Shown here piece by piece: positions 36,543-47,939 of a stretch of DNA of 64,000 bases; the stretch's first letter is position 1; each line of letters begins with the position of its first letter. The translations under genes were made by a program, and so were the position numbers. Source of the stretch: Diabrotica undecimpunctata (taxonomy: Eukaryota; Arthropoda; Insecta; Coleoptera; Chrysomelidae); the NCBI RefSeq assembly GCF_040954645.1, contig NC_092809.1, positions 71,650,141 through 71,714,140 on the forward strand, written 5' to 3'. Below the pieces are notes generated by a model. The model made no database searches, was not told where the DNA came from, and worked only from the letters and a program-made list of their open reading frames with translations.

Positions 36543-37571
36543 ATGGTCACCGCACTACAAAGAGTAGGATTGGATGAGAAGGACATTCGGATCATCATGA
36601 ATTTATACTGGAACCAGCGTGCTCAAGTTAAGGTCGAAGACCAACTGACCGACCAAGTGAAGATCATGCGAGGAGTAAGGCAAGGATGTGTGCTATCGCC
36701 GACTCTTTTCAATATATACTCTGAGGAGATTTTTAATGAAGCCCTCACAAACCTAGACATGGGAATCCGAGTGAACGGTGAATACATCAATATTATCCGC
36801 TACGCCGATGACACTGTGTTACTAGCAACCAGCCTAAACGATCTGCAGGCCTTACTAGACCGAGTGCGAACTGTGAGCGTAACATACGGACTGAACCTTA
36901 ATATTAAGAAAACTAAATTCATGGTTGTCAGCCGTACAAATTTAGATCCCGGGGCACTAATGGCAGGTAGCGAAGAGATCCAGAGAGTCGACAGATTCAC
37001 TTACCTCGGAACTACCCTCAACGTTCAATGGGACTACGCTCAAGAGATTAGATCCAGAATTGAAATGGCACGGTCTACATTTATTAAGTTGAGATCCTTG
37101 CTGTGCTGCAGTGATCTCAGTTTGGGAACCAAGATGCGGATAGTGAGGTCCTACGTTCTTCCAGTGTTACTATATGGAGTTGAAGCCTGGACACTGACGC
37201 AAGCCACTGAAAAACGAATCGAAGCCTTCGAGATGTGGATATACAGAAGGATACTAAAAATATCTTATGTGGACCATGTCACCAACGTTGAGGTCCTACA
37301 GCGCATGACAAAAGAAAAAGAAGTGCTTAATTTAATTAAACAACGTAAGCTTGAGTACCTCGGCCACGTGATGCGGAACGAAGAAAAATATCGAATTCTT
37401 CAACTTGTTATGCAGGGTAAAGTATTTGGCAGAAGAGGACCGGGACGCCGTCGTATCTCGTGGTTGAAAAATCTCCGACAATGGTTTGGGATGACCTCAG
37501 CGGAGCTGTTTCGCAGAGCAGTCAACAAAACCATGATAGCCTTGATGATCGCCAATATCCGGACCGGATAA
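36543..37571 (+). CDS. LINE reverse transcriptase, C-terminal 342 codons, open
   Basis: An unbroken frame covering the later part of RT and the C-terminal domain. RT blocks: MRGVRQGCVLSPTLFNIYSE, then the intact catalytic box IIRYADDTVLLATS at about residues 80-93, thumb YGLNLNIKKTKFMVVS, then FTYLGTTLNVQWDY. The C-terminal domain has VLPVLLYGVEAWTLTQATEK, then LEYLGHVMRNEEKYRILQLV and GRRGPGRRRISWLKNLRQWF. The ATG at 36543 straddles the junction of target duplication and LINE, so it is an accident of insertion, not the element's own start. The fingers and palm A box are lost by 5' truncation, so no active enzyme is made. Absence of decay marks it as recent compared with the sister copy at 33890-35880. 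Confidence 0.93.
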   Translation: MVTALQRVGLDEKDIRIIMNLYWNQRAQVKVEDQLTDQVKIMRGVRQGCVLSPTLFNIYSEEIFNEALTNLDMGIRVNGEYINIIRYADDTVLLATSLNDLQALLDRVRTVSVTYGLNLNIKKTKFMVVSRTNLDPGALMAGSEEIQRVDRFTYLGTTLNVQWDYAQEIRSRIEMARSTFIKLRSLLCCSDLSLGTKMRIVRSYVLPVLLYGVEAWTLTQATEKRIEAFEMWIYRRILKISYVDHVTNVEVLQRMTKEKEVLNLIKQRKLEYLGHVMRNEEKYRILQLVMQGKVFGRRGPGRRRISWLKNLRQWFGMTSAELFRRAVNKTMIALMIANIRTG

Positions 37572-37591
37572 GGCACTGAAGAAGAAGAAGA
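36545..37591 (+). mobile_element. 5'-truncated LINE, 12-bp TSD, GAA tail
   Basis: Flanked by exact copies of TAGAGATGGTAT (36533-36544 and 37592-37603). The 3' end is a GAAGAAGAAGAAGA tail. It interrupts the tail region of the minus-strand Penelope copy at 37604-38590. Confidence 0.95.
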
Positions 37592-37635
37592 TAGAGATGG
37601 TATAAGCCAGTTTGGTGTAGAACTTTATTCTAAAT

Positions 37636-37674
37636 GTGAAATTTTCGGTGATAGGCTGTCACCTTCATCAGCAC
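37636..37674 (-). ncRNA. Hammerhead-like ribozyme motif (Penelope tail)
   Basis: On the minus strand: helix I GTG (37674-37672) with CAC (37638-37636); exact core CTGATGA (37671-37665); one extra A; helix II GGTGA-CAGCCTA-TCACC (five perfect pairs); GAA (37646-37644); palindrome AATT (37643-37640); T as H17. It lies 340 bp past the stop of the nuclease frame, comparable with the motif after the copy at 19830. Confidence 0.7.
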
Positions 37675-38013
37675 CTAAATAGAAAACTTATTTAGTACAA
37701 ATGGTAGAAATTAACATTTAAAAACCTACATTGAAAATGTTCAGTTGGTCCTAGTGGTGAAGAACACTGTCATAAATATGTTAAAAATATTAAGAAATAC
37801 ATTTAAAATTTTCAATAAAAACAACACAACATAATTAAATGTATTTTTACAAATACAACACAAAAACATCTAAAACCCAACAAAAACCGCATCTTCATGT
37901 TTAAGGTAGAAAAGAAGAATTTTTCTTCTTTTTTGATGACAATGTTTCTTAAAGAAGCAAAATAGCAGGGAAATGAAGTCTGCTCTCAAGTGCAAGCAGG
38001 TCATCTGTGTATG

Positions 38014-38586
38014 TTATGATAAGTTACCTCCATTTTTTAACCTGTTACATCTAGTTAAGTCCTGCTGAAGCAAAAAAGAATAAACACAACTTAAGTTCTC
38101 AACATCTTTCTTACAGTTCATAGAAGAGCTGCAGTTATGGATGTAGCACATTTCTATGAAATTTCTCTTAAATTGGTTGTCAACCCTTTTTAGTACTTCC
38201 ACATTTTCATAGTTAGCAATGTGTCCAGTATTCTTAATATGTTGGCTAAAAGCTGTACTAGTAGGCTTCCTCACACCATCACTCTTGTGCAAAGCTATTC
38301 TTTTTGAGAGTTTCTGGCTGGTTTGACCGACATATACTTCTGAACAGGAATCACATGAAATAGAATACACTACATTGAAGTTATCCAGTTTTTTAACTCT
38401 TTCTGTCCGGTGAGTAAAGTATGTCCTTAATCTTTCGTACACTGAATTTTCTGTCACTATGTTCAGCTGTCTGAAAAGGTTTGTGATCTGTGGTGATAAA
38501 CCCCTGATGTAAGGCAAACTCCCATAGAAAAGTTCTACTGGTTCTCCTTCTAATGTTTGTCTTTGGTGTGTTCTTGCCGTTGACAT
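38014..38586 (-). CDS. Penelope GIY-YIG endonuclease domain, 190 codons
   Basis: Open frame for the C-terminal end of a Penelope polyprotein. It reads LPYIRGLSPQITNLFRQLNI (the linker following RT), then FNVVYSISCDSCSEVYVGQT and SQKLSKRIALHKSDG (nuclease core: YxIxC..C, YVGQT, Arg and His), then KNTGHIANYENVEVLKR and FKRNFIEMCYIHN (catalytic Glu). It ends in a Ser-Leu-rich helix before the stop at 38014. No break is visible in this piece, but RT is absent, so it cannot move by itself. The ATG at 38586 need not be used. Confidence 0.88.
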   Translation of the reverse strand: MSTARTHQRQTLEGEPVELFYGSLPYIRGLSPQITNLFRQLNIVTENSVYERLRTYFTHRTERVKKLDNFNVVYSISCDSCSEVYVGQTSQKLSKRIALHKSDGVRKPTSTAFSQHIKNTGHIANYENVEVLKRVDNQFKRNFIEMCYIHNCSSSMNCKKDVENLSCVYSFLLQQDLTRCNRLKNGGNLS

Positions 38587-38590
38587 ATCT

Positions 38591-41500
38591 TGGAAGAGCA
38601 GTTAATTATTAGATATGAAAAATATCTAAATTTTTCAAAGAAGCTTACATGACGTTTACATTTGAACTAAACAAAAATTTAAAATTATGGTTATATACCA
38701 AATGACAGAAAAGGATAATACAAATTGTCATACGTCGAAATTAAATATTAAACCCTTTTGAAACGTTAACTAAATATTAAAGTTACCTTTATTTTAAACA
38801 ATATAACAATTAGCTGATCCATAAAACTTATAATTTTATTTATTTATAGTTTTCTAGTGTGTCAAGAAAGCAAATCTTTTTATTAACGAAAAAATGTTTA
38901 TTTTACTTTGAATAATTTTAATAAAAAATACCTTATATTACACTGGCTGGTATTTCCTTTAAAAAAATTCTTGAGATTGGAATTGAACCCAAAAACACTG
39001 TCCCACACAAACTGCAAATGATCTGAGACGACCCATGGAACACAAAATGGACAAATCCTGGGCACGTAAAACACTGAATCGGGTTTTGGATTATGCTGGA
39101 TGACAAAAAATGTACTCTTCAAATCACGCTTCAATTCCTGTTTAAAACCATGTAGACCTCTCAAGATGTTGAGAGGTCACATAGGACACAGAGACCTCTC
39201 AAATTTGTCACATAGGACACAGTACAACAAATCCGAGATTAACTCAACAAAGACTGCCAAATAGCTTCTTGAGCCCAAATTTACCTATCAACTCAAAAAA
39301 TTGCCAGCTTTGAAGAACTACACTCCGAAAGCTATTTCTTCCGAATCCATTTCCCAACTCTTACTGCCTCTCCACTAACTGCTACTACACTACACTTAGA
39401 TTTTCAGATAACCAAAATGAATAATGAAAAACAGTAACGAATTAAAAAAAAATCCAGACTAAACAACGAAACCAACTGGTCTAGCAGTGGTATACCAACT
39501 CGTGTACCAAGAGTGTACGAACTCGGTATAAACAAAACATAAACGAAAAAATTCCTGTTTATTTGATGCGCAAAATTTCTAATAGGCGGAATAAAGATCA
39601 AACAAATGCAATTTGTGTTAATATAAACACCCTAAAAATGTTTATATTATAAATCTCAGTGACGCAAAAAGATTGAGAATATTTTTCGGTGTTTTAACAT
39701 ATACCAGGTAAATTAAAATGCTACAGTTTGACAGTTAAAATGTTTAGTACGAGATATTACTCAAGTTGTAATTAAGTTGTACTTCTTCTATCTGGTGACA
39801 TCCAGATTACTTCCTTACGTATTTTGTCTTTTATTTAATGTGTCGGTTAACTCTCACAATTTTTAAGTTTAGCATTAGCGTCTCTCATCTCTATTTTTTT
39901 ACAATCATAAAACAACCATTAATTGCTTCTGAGATTGTAGCTTGCATTATAAAGTTCTTATTATATATATCAAGTAAAAAATACTTTTTTTGTTATCTTG
40001 GATATACAAATTTTAGCTGTTTACACGTATCGCCCAGTAGCTTATATCTTAACTGTAACTTCAAAAGTACATCGTGAAAACATGCCCAAAGCAATTCTAG
40101 ACGGCCGAAAGTTCAGATATGTCTCATTTCGGTGGAAAAGTGTTTTATAAGTCCCCAAAGGAAATTTAATAGAACCTAATCCACAAAGTATATCGTCGAA
40201 GTTCTTTATTTCATAAGTGAGTCAAAACTTTGTGAACGGCGTGAGAACTTTTGTGTGCTCGTCCAGGACACAAAAGGTATTTATTTATTAGATAAGTTTT
40301 AATGTACTATTCAAGGTTAAAGAGTATGAGTCAATAAAAACGGAGAAATAAAATTCTATAATCTCTAAAAGAAATTATATTACGTTTTCTGTGAACCGAT
40401 AGTGGGGACGAACTATGAGTCCGCATACCTTTGTTGCACGTGAAAAGCGTTATATATAGTACAGGTGACCTTTTTCTTATAAAAGATTATTGTAAATTAT
40501 TATTATATTTATTTTACTAAAAATATATAAAAGAGAAATGTAAATAAACAAAAACAAATAAAAAATGTAAGTAAGGTTTTGTTTTAAACCAGATTATCAG
40601 AATAATATTCTGGACATATACAAGTTAAATATTCAAGGCACATAAATTTGGCTTGTGTTTTACTCAAGGAATGTGTTGATCGATTTTTTCTCGTATCGAC
40701 TAATTGCAACGGCCTTGAAGATTTTTTGACTTGGGGACAGGAGTAGCAACTGCAATGACATAGAGTTCTCTGATTATTAGTACTGGCGTTTTTCTAATGT
40801 TACTTTTCATTGCTCGAGAATGAATATGATTTTAGGTTAACTGGTTTATAGTACCTGAATTTTTCAAATAAAACAATACCAAGGAATCCACTCTAGCCAT
40901 ATTAAACATGGAATACATGCTTAAACCAAAGCCTTTGCCAAAAAGCCGAATTAAGCCAAAAAAGAAGCTTTAACGGCATTTTCGTTTCTTGAAAAAAACG
41001 CAGCTATTTTCTTCTGTCCACCTTTAAGTTTATCTTATTTCATAAAAATCTAGCGATTTTCCTGATAGGTCTTTGTGCTTTAAATTAAAATGGCTCTGCA
41101 GCAATGACGGATTCATTGAATAATTTGAAAAGACCTTTAAACAGAAAATTACATTTTTAAATAATTTAAATCATATTGTCTGGTAATTGTTTTTTGTTTT
41201 TTACTATTTAAGTTTAAATTAACGATTGTTATCATGCTTGAATTACATGGTAAATCACTTGTTTCTTGAACAGTACATTCTTCTCTTTAACCATTTATCC
41301 ATTACTGTAGAATTAAAATAACAAGGTATACAGCTAACGTAAACTGACTTATGTGTAATATTACTTACTTATCAAGTAAAAAACCTACTTAATTTACTTA
41401 AGGCGACTGGCGACTACTCCGCGATTTCACAATCAGTATATACAATTTTCAGAATACTGCTTTTTTCCTTTTACGAAATTCAAAGAAGATACACCAAATC

Positions 41501-41640
41501 CTTTAATATGTTTATCTGTTAAATTACTATGTAATTGTTACTGGCATTGGAGAGTCGCTCCGCAACTTGGTAACAAAAACAAACCAACGTACTTGTGTAG
41601 GTTAACTAAACACAGTCGAGACATGGTTAATAAATACAGA
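38591..41640. other. 3-kb stretch without recognisable genes
   Basis: AT-rich DNA. The only structure noted is a short duplication at 39150-39225. Frames such as 38898-39164 and 39838-40077 show no homology that I know and have no supporting context. This may be genuine unique intergenic sequence. Confidence 0.45.
39150..39226. repeat. Short tandem duplication
   Basis: A unit of about 35-40 bp containing AGACCTCTCAA and TCACATAGGACACAG occurs twice in tandem. The first unit also has an inverted GAGAGGT, giving a small hairpin with ACCTCTC. Confidence 0.7.
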
Positions 41641-41689
41641 GCTCGTCAGTAGGGTTGGGTGGGGAAAATTGAAATAAATGCTAAAAACA

Positions 41690-42475
41690 TTTCCTTGTCA
41701 CTAAAACCAAACGAAGAGGAAAACAAAAGATGCCCCAAATCATAGACGACGAGAGAGCACACTTCCAAACACAATAAAAAGTGGATGCAATCGCTAGAAG
41801 AATGACAGCAACACACAGACAAAACCAAAACATGTTAGATGCAAGAACCGTAGAGGAGGTCAACACATTATACGTAAGACTCAAAAGAAGAAACGAGTTT
41901 TTAGTAGAGGAAGAAGACTACACCAACCCAACAGAAGTCGCCAAAATCATAAAAAGATTAAAGGGAAACATAGCTCCAGGATCAGAAGGAATTGGAGGTT
42001 CCCCAACATCATCCCTTTACTAAAACCAAGAAAAGATGGAATAAGACCGGAAAACTACAGACCAATATCAGTACTGGAAACACTAGAAAATGTACTGGAA
42101 AAATCATCTTTAGAAGAATGATAAAACACGCGGAAAAAAGAAAAATCATTCAGGAGGACTAGTTTGGATTCAGAAAAGGAAGAAACTCCAGCTCGCAAAA
42201 GTTATCAGCGACACGAAGATAAGACTCAACAGAAGACATAAAACAGGAATGGTCATCCTGGACATAGAGAAGGCATATGACACGGTCTGGAAAAAGGCAC
42301 TAATATACAAAATGGACAGAGCTAGATTGCCTTATTATTTAGTTAATATATGTGATACGTATCTAACTAATAGAACATTTCAAGTTTCAGCTGACCAAAA
42401 GACGTCTACGCTTCAAGAAAAAAAAGAAGAGACTCCTCAGGGCAGTATTTTCTCGCCCATTTTATATAACTGTAT
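41690..42475 (+). pseudogene. LINE reverse transcriptase fragment (Jockey/I-like)
   Basis: Positions 41781-42010 read as the linker before RT: RLKRRNEFLVEEEDYTNPTE, then IKRLKGNIAPGSEGIG. Then come NIIPLLKPRKDGIRPENYRP, matching the RPIxKPGKDPxxPxxYRPIS strand, and after frameshifts and two stops MVILDIEKAYDTVWKKALIY (palm A box, Asp kept) from 42249. The last block is TPQGSIFSPILYN (B box) near 42430-42470. The catalytic C box and everything beyond are cut off at about 42476, where a Penelope-type tail begins. Frame changes near 42005, 42090 and 42165 show that it is dead. Confidence 0.82.
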
Positions 42476-42486
42476 TATTGTAGTGT

Positions 42487-42530
42487 CGTACTATATTCTT
42501 GAGATGATTTAATGCGGTATTTATCAGTAA
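42487..42530 (+). repeat. 44-bp dispersed repeat, copy 1
   Basis: CGTACTATATTCTTGAGATG and following bases recur at 45976-46019 with three differences. Here it precedes a hammerhead-like motif, so it is probably part of a Penelope tail. Confidence 0.75.
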
Positions 42531-42556
42531 CTTTTTTTTCTCAATCTTGTACTTTA

Positions 42557-42599
42557 GAATCTTGACAAAGGCAAGGGTTACCTGTCGAAATATTGATTT
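42557..42599 (+). ncRNA. Hammerhead-like motif, decayed core
   Basis: Helix I GAATC (42557-42561) pairs with GATTT (42595-42599), four Watson-Crick pairs plus G-T. The core box is TTGACAA, degenerate. A poorly pairing helix II region is followed by GAA (42587-42589), the palindrome ATAT (42590-42593) and T as H17. Helix I and helix III are kept while the catalytic box has decayed. Confidence 0.55.
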
Positions 42600-42659
42600 C
42601 AGTGGCACAATAAAATCTAGTTCCAAATTTAATATTACTTACTGAACCCAATCCCAACA

Positions 42660-45100
42660 AATACTAATTTATTATGGGGATTAAACGTTGATATGGGTAT
42701 CGGAGGGGTTGTTCTTGTGTTAGCAAGAGCAAACCATTAAAATCTCCAGTAAATGCCTAACTGATAGTGTCGAATGGGTCGCAGCTGATCTAACAACTCA
42801 GCCAGCTCTGGCAAAGAATCCTACCTCTAACGTCCACAAAGACATAAGTCGCGTAATCTCCTGCGAAATATATGGCGTATTTCCGAAGTACGATATATAG
42901 CAGAAGGCAAGTTTCGACGCCTTATAATCGGAACATACCAGCGAACCCTTACCAACCCGCAATGAGCCAGCGTAGTTAGGTACGCTTCACAACCCCAACC
43001 ATTCTCCGTATGCCCAAATGGCCACGAAATAGGTAGGTTTCGGGACCAAGTCAGGAGGACAGAGGGTGCTAAGAATCTGCGGAGTCTAAACCGCTACCCA
43101 AATAAAACAACAATTGTCGCTCGCTGTCAAACCAGAAAACATGAAATGGGACGTCATAGGAATCAGCGAAGTATGACGGAAAAATAAAGAGCTATTGGAA
43201 TTAGCGTCAGGAAACACATTCTACTACCAAGGCACAGGCAGAACAGGCGGTATTGTATTCCTAATCAACAAGAAATGGAATCGAAGAATAGTAGAAATAA
43301 CTAGTATCTCAGATAGAATAGCTAGCTTAACCTTACAACTATCAAAGAAATACAATATACAAATTATACGAATATACGATCCAACGATTACTCACACTGA
43401 CTCTACAGTAACATAAATGAAGCATTAAATAACAATAAAGGTCATTTAAGTATTAAATTGGGGACTTTAATGCCCAAGTGGGAAAGGTAAACAACAAGGA
43501 ACAAGTGGTGGGAAAGTATGAAATCGGTGATAGAAATGAGAGCACCAAATGGAATCACTAAAAAACAAAATTGACTTTATTCTAACCAACAAGATTGCTA
43601 CAATGAAAGATGTCAAAGTAATAAATAAATTTCAAACAGTCAGCGACCATATTCAGAGCAAAAATTGTTTTGCATCTGAAACTAGAAAGAATAAAATTAA
43701 TCACAAAACCAAAAGTAACCAGTATAAATATTAACAATCTAAAAGAAAACTCAGATCACTACCAAAGGACAATTGATGAAAGAGTACATGACCAAATCGA
43801 CAGCTCTTAATTAATGGAAATCATCCTTGATTGTGCCAAAGAAATCGTAGGCCCGCAACAACAAGATCAATATAGTAAACTGTCTAAAAAAACTACAATA
43901 TTGCTAAAACAAAGAAGGGAAATGAAAGTAAGCAGCAGAATACAGAGAATACAATACACAGAACTTTGTAAGACAATATGGAAAAGTATTAAGGAAGACA
44001 TAAGAAAATACAATAAAAGACTGGTAGAAAATGCAATGTAAAACAGGAAAAACTATAAGAAAACAAGAAAAGCATTAATCATTGGGAAGAACCAAATCGT
44101 TGCTTTAGCAAACGAAAACACCAGAATTACAGACATAGATAAAGTAATACAACTCGTAACTAAATTCTACAGCGAACTATACAAAGCATCTGACACACTC
44201 AAAGAAGTAATCTGTAACCAATGAGATGTACCAGAAGTCCTTCCGGAAGAAGTAGAATCAACAATTACAAAAATGAAAAGCGGTAAAGCAGCTAGAAAAC
44301 TGCTGTAAAACCTAGAAAATCTTAGTAGGCATATTTATGAACTGCTTACCAGACCACTAAAATACAGCAAACATAATTCGCATTTATAAGAAAGGTAGCA
44401 AAGAGGATAATAAAAACTACAGACCTATCATATAAGTCTACTACTAATCGTATACAAGATATTTACAAAGATCATCAACGATAGATTAACAAACGCATTA
44501 GATGCTGCACAGCCGAGAGGACAAGCTGGTTTCAGAAGTGGATTTAGTACCATAGATCATATTCCTATACTTCGAGAACTAATTAGTAGAGCTAAAGAAT
44601 ATAAAATACCGCTAGCTTTAACCTTCATAGATTTCGATAAGGCTTTCGATTCTATATATCCGAAGGCAGTAAAAGAAGCTTTGACCAACCAAGGCATTGA
44701 CAAACAGTACATAGAAACTTTGGTAAATATATACAGACAAGCAAAAACTAAAGTAAAAATTTATAAAAACACTCCAGAATTTTCCACTACCAGAGACGTC
44801 CGACAAAGAGACGCAATATTACCAAAGCTCTTCATTGCAACTCTAGAAAATATATTTAGCAAAATAAACTGGCAGAACAAAGGAATATCCATTGATGGAG
44901 AATACCTCAGCCATCTAAGATTTGCAAACGACATCGTTCTAATTGCTAATGATCCTGCAGAGCTACTTATAAGCGACTTAAGTGCAGCTAGCAATATAGT
45001 TGGCCTAAAAATTAACGATGTACAACGAGCTAGTGGATGTCCAAGATATAATAATAAACAACACAACAACACAAAGACAAGATACTAACTGTAAATAAAA
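42660..45100 (+). pseudogene. Near full-length LINE, many breaks
   Basis: A less AT-rich 5' leader (42660-43140) is followed by the endonuclease: MKWDVIGISEV near 43140, YYQGTGRTGGIVFLINKKWN, RIASLTLQLSKKYNIQIIRI, then GDFNAQVGKV-like text near 43460 and DFILTNKIATMKDVKVINKF with VSDH near 43640. A long linker runs 43740-44240. RT follows with AGFRSGFSTIDHIPILRELI, palm A box LTFIDFDKAFDSIYPK, B region TTRDVRQRDAILPKLFIATL (Q-G-D-x-x-S-P decayed) and C box LRFANDIVLIAND, where FADD has become FAND. The sequence stops at about 45100, where a Penelope tail begins. At least six stops or shifts are present. There is no RNase H. RTE-like or CR1-like affinity is inferred from domain order. Confidence 0.88.
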
Positions 45101-45107
45101 CTAATAT

Positions 45108-45422
45108 TATCTAAAAACTGCCTTGTTTGGATTGCCAGAGCTGTTATGTTGATCAAACTTCTCAATGGAACAAAGGGTCACACAGCACAAAAGTCCCTAC
45201 ACAAAAAAGAAGAATACATTTGCGGCAGTTGACCATTACTTAAAAACTGGGCATCAATTTGACTACTCAAATGTCAGGGTTCTACAACAAGAGAATAATT
45301 ACAAAAAAAGATTGTTTTTAGAAATGTGTCATATTAATAGAGGAAAATATGCAGTTAATTACAAGTCAGACACGGAACTGTTGAGCAATATCTACTGTAA
45401 TATTCTTAGTATCTTAAAATAA
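45108..45422 (+). pseudogene. Penelope GIY-YIG fragment
   Basis: 5'-truncated copy that begins in the nuclease domain. It reads CLDCQSCYVDQTS in a broken frame near 45120-45160 and then, from 45165, MEQRVTQHKSPYTKKKNTFA, HYLKTGHQFDYSNVRVLQQE and YKKRLFLEMCHINRGKYAVN with the catalytic Glu. The stop is at 45420-45422. The last 85 codons are open. It is followed by a 3' region with a hammerhead-like motif. Confidence 0.85.
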
Positions 45423-45917
<495 letters not shown>

Positions 45918-46660
45918 GACCTCCAACCTAGCTTATTTGATTCGTTCATTTTTCTTTGCTGTATTTTTATACCGCCGTACTATATTTTTGAGATGATTTA
46001 ATGCGGTATTTATCAATAAGTTTTAATATAGCTAATATTCAAGGTTAACTGTACAAGTAAATAAAAATAGATAATTGAAAATCGATAGGCCCTGAAAGAT
46101 ATGAATCGGTCATGTGTAGCCTGTAATCGAGAAGTTTTTTATAAACAGTACAAAGTGGTATACCTAGGTCATTTGATGAATGACCCAAAAACTCATTTTT
46201 CGTAACACGAAACTTGTGATTTTATACGATTTATATTATGTATTTCGAGTATATTAATAGTATAAAAGTTGATTAATTTCGGTTACATGAAGGTAAATAC
46301 TAATTATTAAAAATACGTATAATCAATAGAAAGTAATATATTTGTATTTATAATACACCTGAAAGCGAAAAAAATTTACTTAGTAAAAATAACAAATTAA
46401 CAAATTAAAAAATACATTTTCATCAAGCGACTGCGAATCCATGACTTACTGAAAGTTTATAGAAAACAAAAAAAGTAAATTGTAGACGTCTGTCATATAC
46501 ATCAGTTCTATTTGAACTGAAACTTTTTTTATATACTTCATAGTTTAGCGCCAATCAAAGATAGTCAGAGGTTTGGCGCACCCTGTATATACCTAATTAG
46601 CAAACATGGAAAATAATTATCTAACAGACACCATGAATTAAAGATAAATAATATTAATAT
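45918..46660. other. No gene; dispersed repeat copy 2 and MITE end
   Basis: Positions 45976-46019 repeat 42487-42530. Near 46570-46592, TTTGGCGCACCCTGTATATA looks like an orphan terminal repeat of a TA-inserting element. The remainder is unrecognised. Confidence 0.5.
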
Positions 46661-46661
46661 A

Positions 46662-47339
46662 CAGGGATGAGTGCCTTAAGAACCGACAAAATATCGCAAA
46701 AGATAGAAAACATAATACGTTGTGAAATAAAAAGGGATGAAAGTAGTAGAGGTGAGAAATTATCGATATTAACCTATAATTTACTATACATTACATTAGA
46801 ATTATCGAAAATTTCCCACCTTTATAGGTTAGCTTATGAGCTGGTTGACTTCAGGCATAGTAATACGTATCACGTAATGTAAGTAAAAACAGTTTAAGTA
46901 TGAGTATGTTTTTATCCAAAATTAAAGTATTGATCAATAATAAACTGTGATTTAAGACGTCGCATACACTCTTCTCAATACAGAATTATCATAGCTTGTT
47001 ATTCTGTATTCGTCAACAGAGAATTAGTTATCAAATTACTACTAATTAAACTACAATTTATTTACATTTGCTTTATTGTCTTCAATCAGTTTTTACTTTA
47101 TGCGAAATTTAAAAAATGTTAATGTTCGACGTCATACTTGTAATATTATGACTGAAGTCAACTAGCTCATAAGCTAACGTCTAGGGAAACTATCGATAGT
47201 CCTAATATAATGTAATGTAAATAAGAGGTTTCTATCGATAATTTCCCACCTCTACTATTTTCATCTCTTTTTATTTCACAACGTATTATGTTTTCTATCT
47301 TTTGCGTTATTTTGCCGGTTCTTAAGGCACTCATCACTG
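46662..47339. mobile_element. MITE with about 200-bp inverted repeats
   Basis: Flanked by TA (46660-46661 and 47340-47341). The left arm starts CAGGGATGAGTGCCTTAAGA; the right arm read inward starts CAGTGATGAGTGCCTTAAGA. The arms remain alignable for about 200 bp (46662-46870 and 47140-47339), including ATAGAAAACATAATACGTTG and TGACTTCAG. The 270-bp middle has no coding capacity. This is a non-autonomous DNA transposon, probably of a Tc1/mariner-type family given the TA duplication. Confidence 0.9.
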
Positions 47340-47344
47340 TATAT

Positions 47345-47939
47345 ATTTTTATGTTAAATATATGTTTTAGAAAACGTTTCTCTTAAGTTATATCTCATTA
47401 CATGTCAACATAAAAAATATGAAAGCTAATATTCTTTATCAATTTTGGGATGACTCTGTGGGAGTACTTTTAATAAAGATATATTAAGACGCATATTATT
47501 CGGTGTATATTTTTACCGAAAAAGAAATTTAAAGACAATTTTTCCGGATATAAAAGTAAATATCCTGTATTTATTCCAATGTAGCTACAGAATCTTTAGA
47601 TATCCGAAAAAATAAACAGATTCGGAGATGGCTTGATTTTGATATTAAAATCTTTTAAAAACTTTTTATGGATGTTGACAGGAACTATGATTGTATGTAT
47701 GTGGATGTAAATATCCTGTGATTAAAATCGTTTTAAAATTTGAAAACATTAACAAAATGTATTTATATCCTGGAGTTCAAAGAAAAAAATTGACTTTGCA
47801 TCTTTAGTATTTTATCCTGGGGCGAGAGTGTTGTACCTAAAAATGTATTTCTTTTTCAAACCCTCACAGCGAGATCAATAGTCACGGATTTGGCACATCT
47901 ATTGCAATGTATTTTCACTATAGCTATAGATTATGTTCT
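47345..47939. other. No recognisable gene
   Basis: AT-rich; no homology recognised. Confidence 0.5.

Larger units (their letters stand above)
37604..38590 (-). mobile_element. 5'-truncated Penelope copy with tail motif
   Basis: Contains a GIY-YIG coding frame (38586-38014) and a 3' non-coding region with a hammerhead-like motif (37636-37674). Its tail probably continues past the LINE insertion into 36460-36532. Confidence 0.85.

Noticed and set aside
38898..39164. 88-codon minus-strand frame in the 3-kb gene-free stretch
   Set aside because: Contains a few Cys and Trp but matches nothing I know, and has no splice or promoter context.
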